DNA of 64,000 nucleotides from Lytechinus pictus (Eukaryota; Echinodermata; Echinoidea; Temnopleuroida; Toxopneustidae), in assembly GCF_037042905.1 (NCBI RefSeq), contig NC_087250.1, positions 496,001 to 560,000 of the forward strand. Reading direction: 5' to 3'. Positions 62,671 to 64,000 of the stretch are shown piece after piece (the stretch's first letter is position 1; each line of letters begins with the position of its first letter). The notes under the pieces were generated by a model that ran no database searches, was not told the origin of the DNA, and saw nothing but the letters and a program-made list of their open reading frames with translations. Made by a program: the position numbers and the translations under genes.

Positions 62671-64000
62671 TAAATAACGCTCGTTTTTTATGTTGGCATT
62701 TTTCATTTTTTTGGAGAAATACATGGATACAACACTTAATGGTTTAACTTACATATCACTGACTTGAAATTAAAAAAGTTGAAACTGATTAAACAAAGAA
62801 AATACGGTTTCTTATTATATGTCACGTGATTGATGACTTTTTTTACCCCTGTACCATAATACGTTCGGGGGGAGCCACTTCCTTTCAAAGATGCACAACA
62901 TGATTGTCCAAGAAAACTCGTAAAGCCGGTTTAAGTTTCATCGTCGGGCGATATCTGTGCGTACACAAGAATGGGTATCAATAGCAACTAATTTATTCTT
63001 TATTTTCAATGAATACTCAGGCGTTGTTGTTTTTAGTAGGTTTTTTCATAGTGTAAACAACGTCCCCCGGGTACAGAGGTTTTGTTGCTCTCGGGTACTT
63101 TCCGATTTGAGAATTATCTTGTTCGTTTTGATCATCGTACACGTTTTTTATTCGGAAATATTCGGAAAAGAAAACGCAGCTATATTTAGTGCATCACATA
63201 TGTGCACACTGCATATCGCATATGTGGGTCATCATTGACATTGTTCGCCGTATTATTCAGGGTGATGGGTAAGTCAAAAGTATGGTCGTGTGACCTTACT
63301 TCGCGCGTGACCATATTTCGTGGACGGTCGTATATCTCAGAAAGTACTTAATATCGTGAAAATCTGATATCACTACCAGAAAAAGCGGTCAAAATTATCC
63401 TGTAGTGAAAGTATTTAGTTGATAAGATTGGAATTTGTTTAAGCTAGGGCTAGGCGATTGGGCAGGCGCCCGCACCTGCCTCGGCCGGTCCTCGCCCATG
63501 CGCCCACCACTAACTTAGCACTTAGCAGGCAGGGTAGGACTTCGGACACATCCACACATAAACATCTCCAACTAAAGTGAGTACACTAACTACCCCAACA
63601 TTCACTTCCAATCTAAAAAAAACACAAGGTGAGAGGATGTATTCCCTGTATGGGCAATGCATCCTCTCACCACCCAAATATTTTGATCAACAACTGTCCT
63701 TTGTCCAGCCAAACGTTCTCTGCTCTTTAATTAATGATTAACATGGGCAGTGAAACCTGATCTTATCCTTAGCATCCTAACATAGCTTCACAAACCACTA
63801 CCTCTCTCTAAAAAACGCCCATTATCAACCACAATACAATCCATAAAATAAGCACAATTTCAACACAAAACAAAGCCAAAAAGACTGTGTATCCATTGAC
63901 ATATTTTATGATTGATAAGATATCCACGCATAAAGGATTTGGACATGTTCAAAACCATCACCCCCACCCCATGTGCGCCACAAATTCTACACCCTACACA
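62671..64000. other. No gene recognised
   Basis: AT-rich to 63420, then a GC-rich island (63440-63540). The last 450 bases are strikingly poor in G on the plus strand. A 93-codon plus-strand frame at 62957-63238 has no recognised domain. Confidence 0.4.
63628..63671. repeat. 12-bp inverted repeat, hairpin
   Basis: GGTGAGAGGATG (63628-63639) and CATCCTCTCACC (63660-63671) are perfect inverted copies around a 20-base loop. Confidence 0.7.

Overview
The window looks like gene-poor chromosomal DNA from a marine deuterostome, most probably an echinoderm and perhaps a sea urchin. The evidence is an intron-free Toll-like receptor gene of the kind that is expanded in sea urchins, tRNA-derived SINEs, non-LTR retrotransposons of CR1/L2, Rex1 and L1-like types, Penelope-like elements, spliceosomal introns, and dense AT-rich DNA with many small inverted-repeat elements. 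The species cannot be fixed from the sequence alone.

Only two host genes can be supported, both on the minus strand. The first is an intact Toll-like receptor at 18997-21723: one exon, 908 residues, with signal peptide, leucine-rich repeats, one membrane segment and a C-terminal TIR domain. The second is a four-membrane-span protein split over about 23 kb (58547 down to 35274). It has five coding exons, all joined by phase-0 introns with good GT/AG sites. The topology and the cysteine-rich end of the fourth span resemble the MS4A/CD20-like family. None of its exons is obvious from long open frames, and its introns hold much of the mobile DNA between 35 and 58 kb.

Layout. 1-2.8 kb: interspersed AT-rich repeat with a recurring GCGAGCGC-type motif, a minisatellite and a 174-bp palindromic MITE. 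3.4-9.6 kb: a large foldback element whose inverted arms are minisatellites; its left arm is split by a 1.56-kb hAT element with a perfect 8-bp target duplication, and its interior holds a SINE and a truncated CR1-like LINE. 9.7-14.1 kb: a broken CR1-like LINE, itself hit by a 532-bp palindrome-rich element, ending in a long ATTC microsatellite. 14-18.9 kb: foldback and tandem-unit elements. 19-21.7 kb: the TLR. 22.2-26.1 kb: MITE pair, Penelope-like terminal fragment, and an element carrying nuclear-receptor-like direct repeats. 26.8-30.2 kb: tandem 0.5-kb repeat interrupted by a LINE and by a small Penelope-like insertion with a 12-bp target duplication. 30.4-31.4 kb: decayed L1-like ORF1. 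32-35 kb: hAT MITE and a hairpin minisatellite. 35-58.5 kb: the four-span membrane gene with nested elements in its introns, including two large inverted-repeat elements rich in CAAGATGGCGGCC-like words (39.8-46.2 and 46.26-49.79 kb). 58.8-62.7 kb: MITE fragment and two Penelope-like remnants with GIY-YIG coding sequence and hammerhead-like motifs. 62.7-64 kb: no recognised gene.

The most striking signals are the unannotated four-exon-plus membrane gene, a repeated hammerhead-like core (CUGANGA-N-stem-GAAA) in the Penelope-like pieces, and a recurring design of transposons whose inverted arms are built from short tandem repeats.
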